From the NCBI GenBank assembly GCA_914767715.1, contig OU612074.1, positions 21,438,062 to 21,502,061 of the forward strand: a stretch of DNA of 64,000 nt. Reading direction: 5' to 3'. Positions 63,170 to 64,000 of this stretch are shown here, piece after piece. The position numbers were made by a program, and so were the translations under genes. Each line of letters begins with the position of its first letter. Position 1 is the first letter of the stretch. The notes under the pieces were generated by a model. The model was not told the origin of the DNA, made no database searches, and worked only from the letters and a program-made list of their open reading frames with translations. The DNA is from Membranipora membranacea. Lineage: Eukaryota > Bryozoa > Gymnolaemata > Cheilostomatida > Membraniporidae.

Positions 63170-63930
63170 ACAGTATGCTCATAGTGCTATCGCTATTAGA
63201 CGGGCTGCAGATACTGCAGTATCTCATAGTAGATTAGAAGCTGACATCAGTACATTGACACATACTAGCGGATCCGCATCGAGTGATCGCTATAAGGTAT
63301 CGAGGTATCATACTATAGCAGAGTTGCTCAACGCAGTACAGCATCAGGAAATCGCTATACCACCTCCGGGTGTGACGGTACCAAGGTACCGTATTAGCAG
63401 ATTACCAGAAGCAGTTCAGCACCAAGAAATCTCTATAAAGATACCATATATCACCTTTAGTAGATATGTTTACAGCGGATTGGCACCCAGCAATCGCTTT
63501 ATACCACACCCTACGAGAGTGGCAGATACCACAGTATCACCTATAGCAGATTAGCTTACAGCCGGTGTATCAAGGTACCATATTAGCGACTAGCTAACTG
63601 TTGGTCAGCGCCAAGCAATCTCTATAACCGATACCAATGGTATGGTATATAGCCGATTCGCTGAAAGCCAGTCAGCGCCAAGCAGTGTCTATAACCTATA
63701 CAAAGATATCACATATTATAGTGAACTAGCTCATGGCAGGTCAGAACCAACCTATATACCTCCTCAGGAGATGACGATACAAAGTATCACATAGAGCGCA
63801 TAGCAGATTTGGATCACCAATCTGTATATACCACCACAGTAGTGGATGATAGTGCACTGTCACATTATAGCAGATTTGCAGATCAATCTCCTCAGTCTCT
63901 GTACCACCTCAGGAGTGGAAGGTATAATGG
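63170..63930. repeat. Degenerate tandem satellite to the window end
   Basis: About nine to ten diverged units of roughly 75-85 bases can be followed by the recurring words TATAGCAGATT, GGTCAGC(G/A)CCAAGCAATC and TCTATAACC or CTATACCACC. Units differ by many substitutions and small indels. The 99-codon open stretch at 63255-63554 is an effect of the repeat and not a gene. Confidence 0.7.
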
Positions 63931-64000
63931 TATCATTATTATAAAATATTGGAAAATCATAACCACTCAACCAGGAGTTATCACTCATATAAGCAGTCAA

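Noticed and set aside
63255-63554. 99-codon gene at the right end
   Set aside because: The frame runs along the degenerate tandem repeat and its sequence follows the repeat period.
1-64000. CRISPR arrays, bacterial operons or phage genes
   Set aside because: The repeats seen are satellites and transposon ends; genes are intron-containing and of animal type.

Overview
The window looks like nuclear DNA of an invertebrate animal. Genes are split by many AT-rich GT..AG introns. There are degenerate BEL/Pao, CR1/L2-like, Rex1-like and RTE-like retroelements, tRNA-derived SINE-like pieces and fold-back elements. The host genes are metazoan types: rhodopsin-class receptors, an M13 (neprilysin) family protein and a MET/AXL-like tyrosine kinase. 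A sponge or another early-branching animal fits the mix, but the sequence alone does not fix the species.

Left third (1-17.8 kb): a local family of intronless class A receptors carrying an ERF version of the DRY motif. One copy is intact (1867-2952, minus). One is nearly intact with a single frameshift (15565-16669, plus). One is a clear pseudogene (10836-11905), and two are relics (285-960 and 14470-14835). A BEL/Pao retrotransposon lies between them at 4030-8383, 5'-truncated and broken by stops and frameshifts. An RTE-like LINE fragment follows the last receptor. Two more receptor remnants lie at 39.4-40.6 kb and 44.6-44.8 kb.

Middle (19.3-32.6 kb, minus): a 19-exon M13 gene that I could splice completely, with every junction in phase (716 codons including stop). 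It has a signal peptide, and both zinc-binding motifs are destroyed, so it reads as a secreted pseudopeptidase. Its first intron holds a 3.8-kb near-perfect palindrome, and its eighth intron a CCCTTAA heptamer array.

45.5-53.3 kb: a fold-back element carrying two opposed tRNA-like SINE heads; then a 4.4-kb TIR-bounded unit that contains a multi-exon gene of unknown family and an alternating two-type satellite array; then an L2/CR1-like LINE with an inverted piece of itself at its 5' end.

Right end (56.3-64 kb, plus): seven exons that splice in phase into a four-membrane-span protein joined to a MET/AXL-like tyrosine kinase domain, still open at the window edge. Downstream come U2 snRNA-derived tandem repeats and a degenerate satellite. 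The kinase fusion, the pseudopeptidase and the TIR-bounded gene are the strongest candidates for something undescribed.
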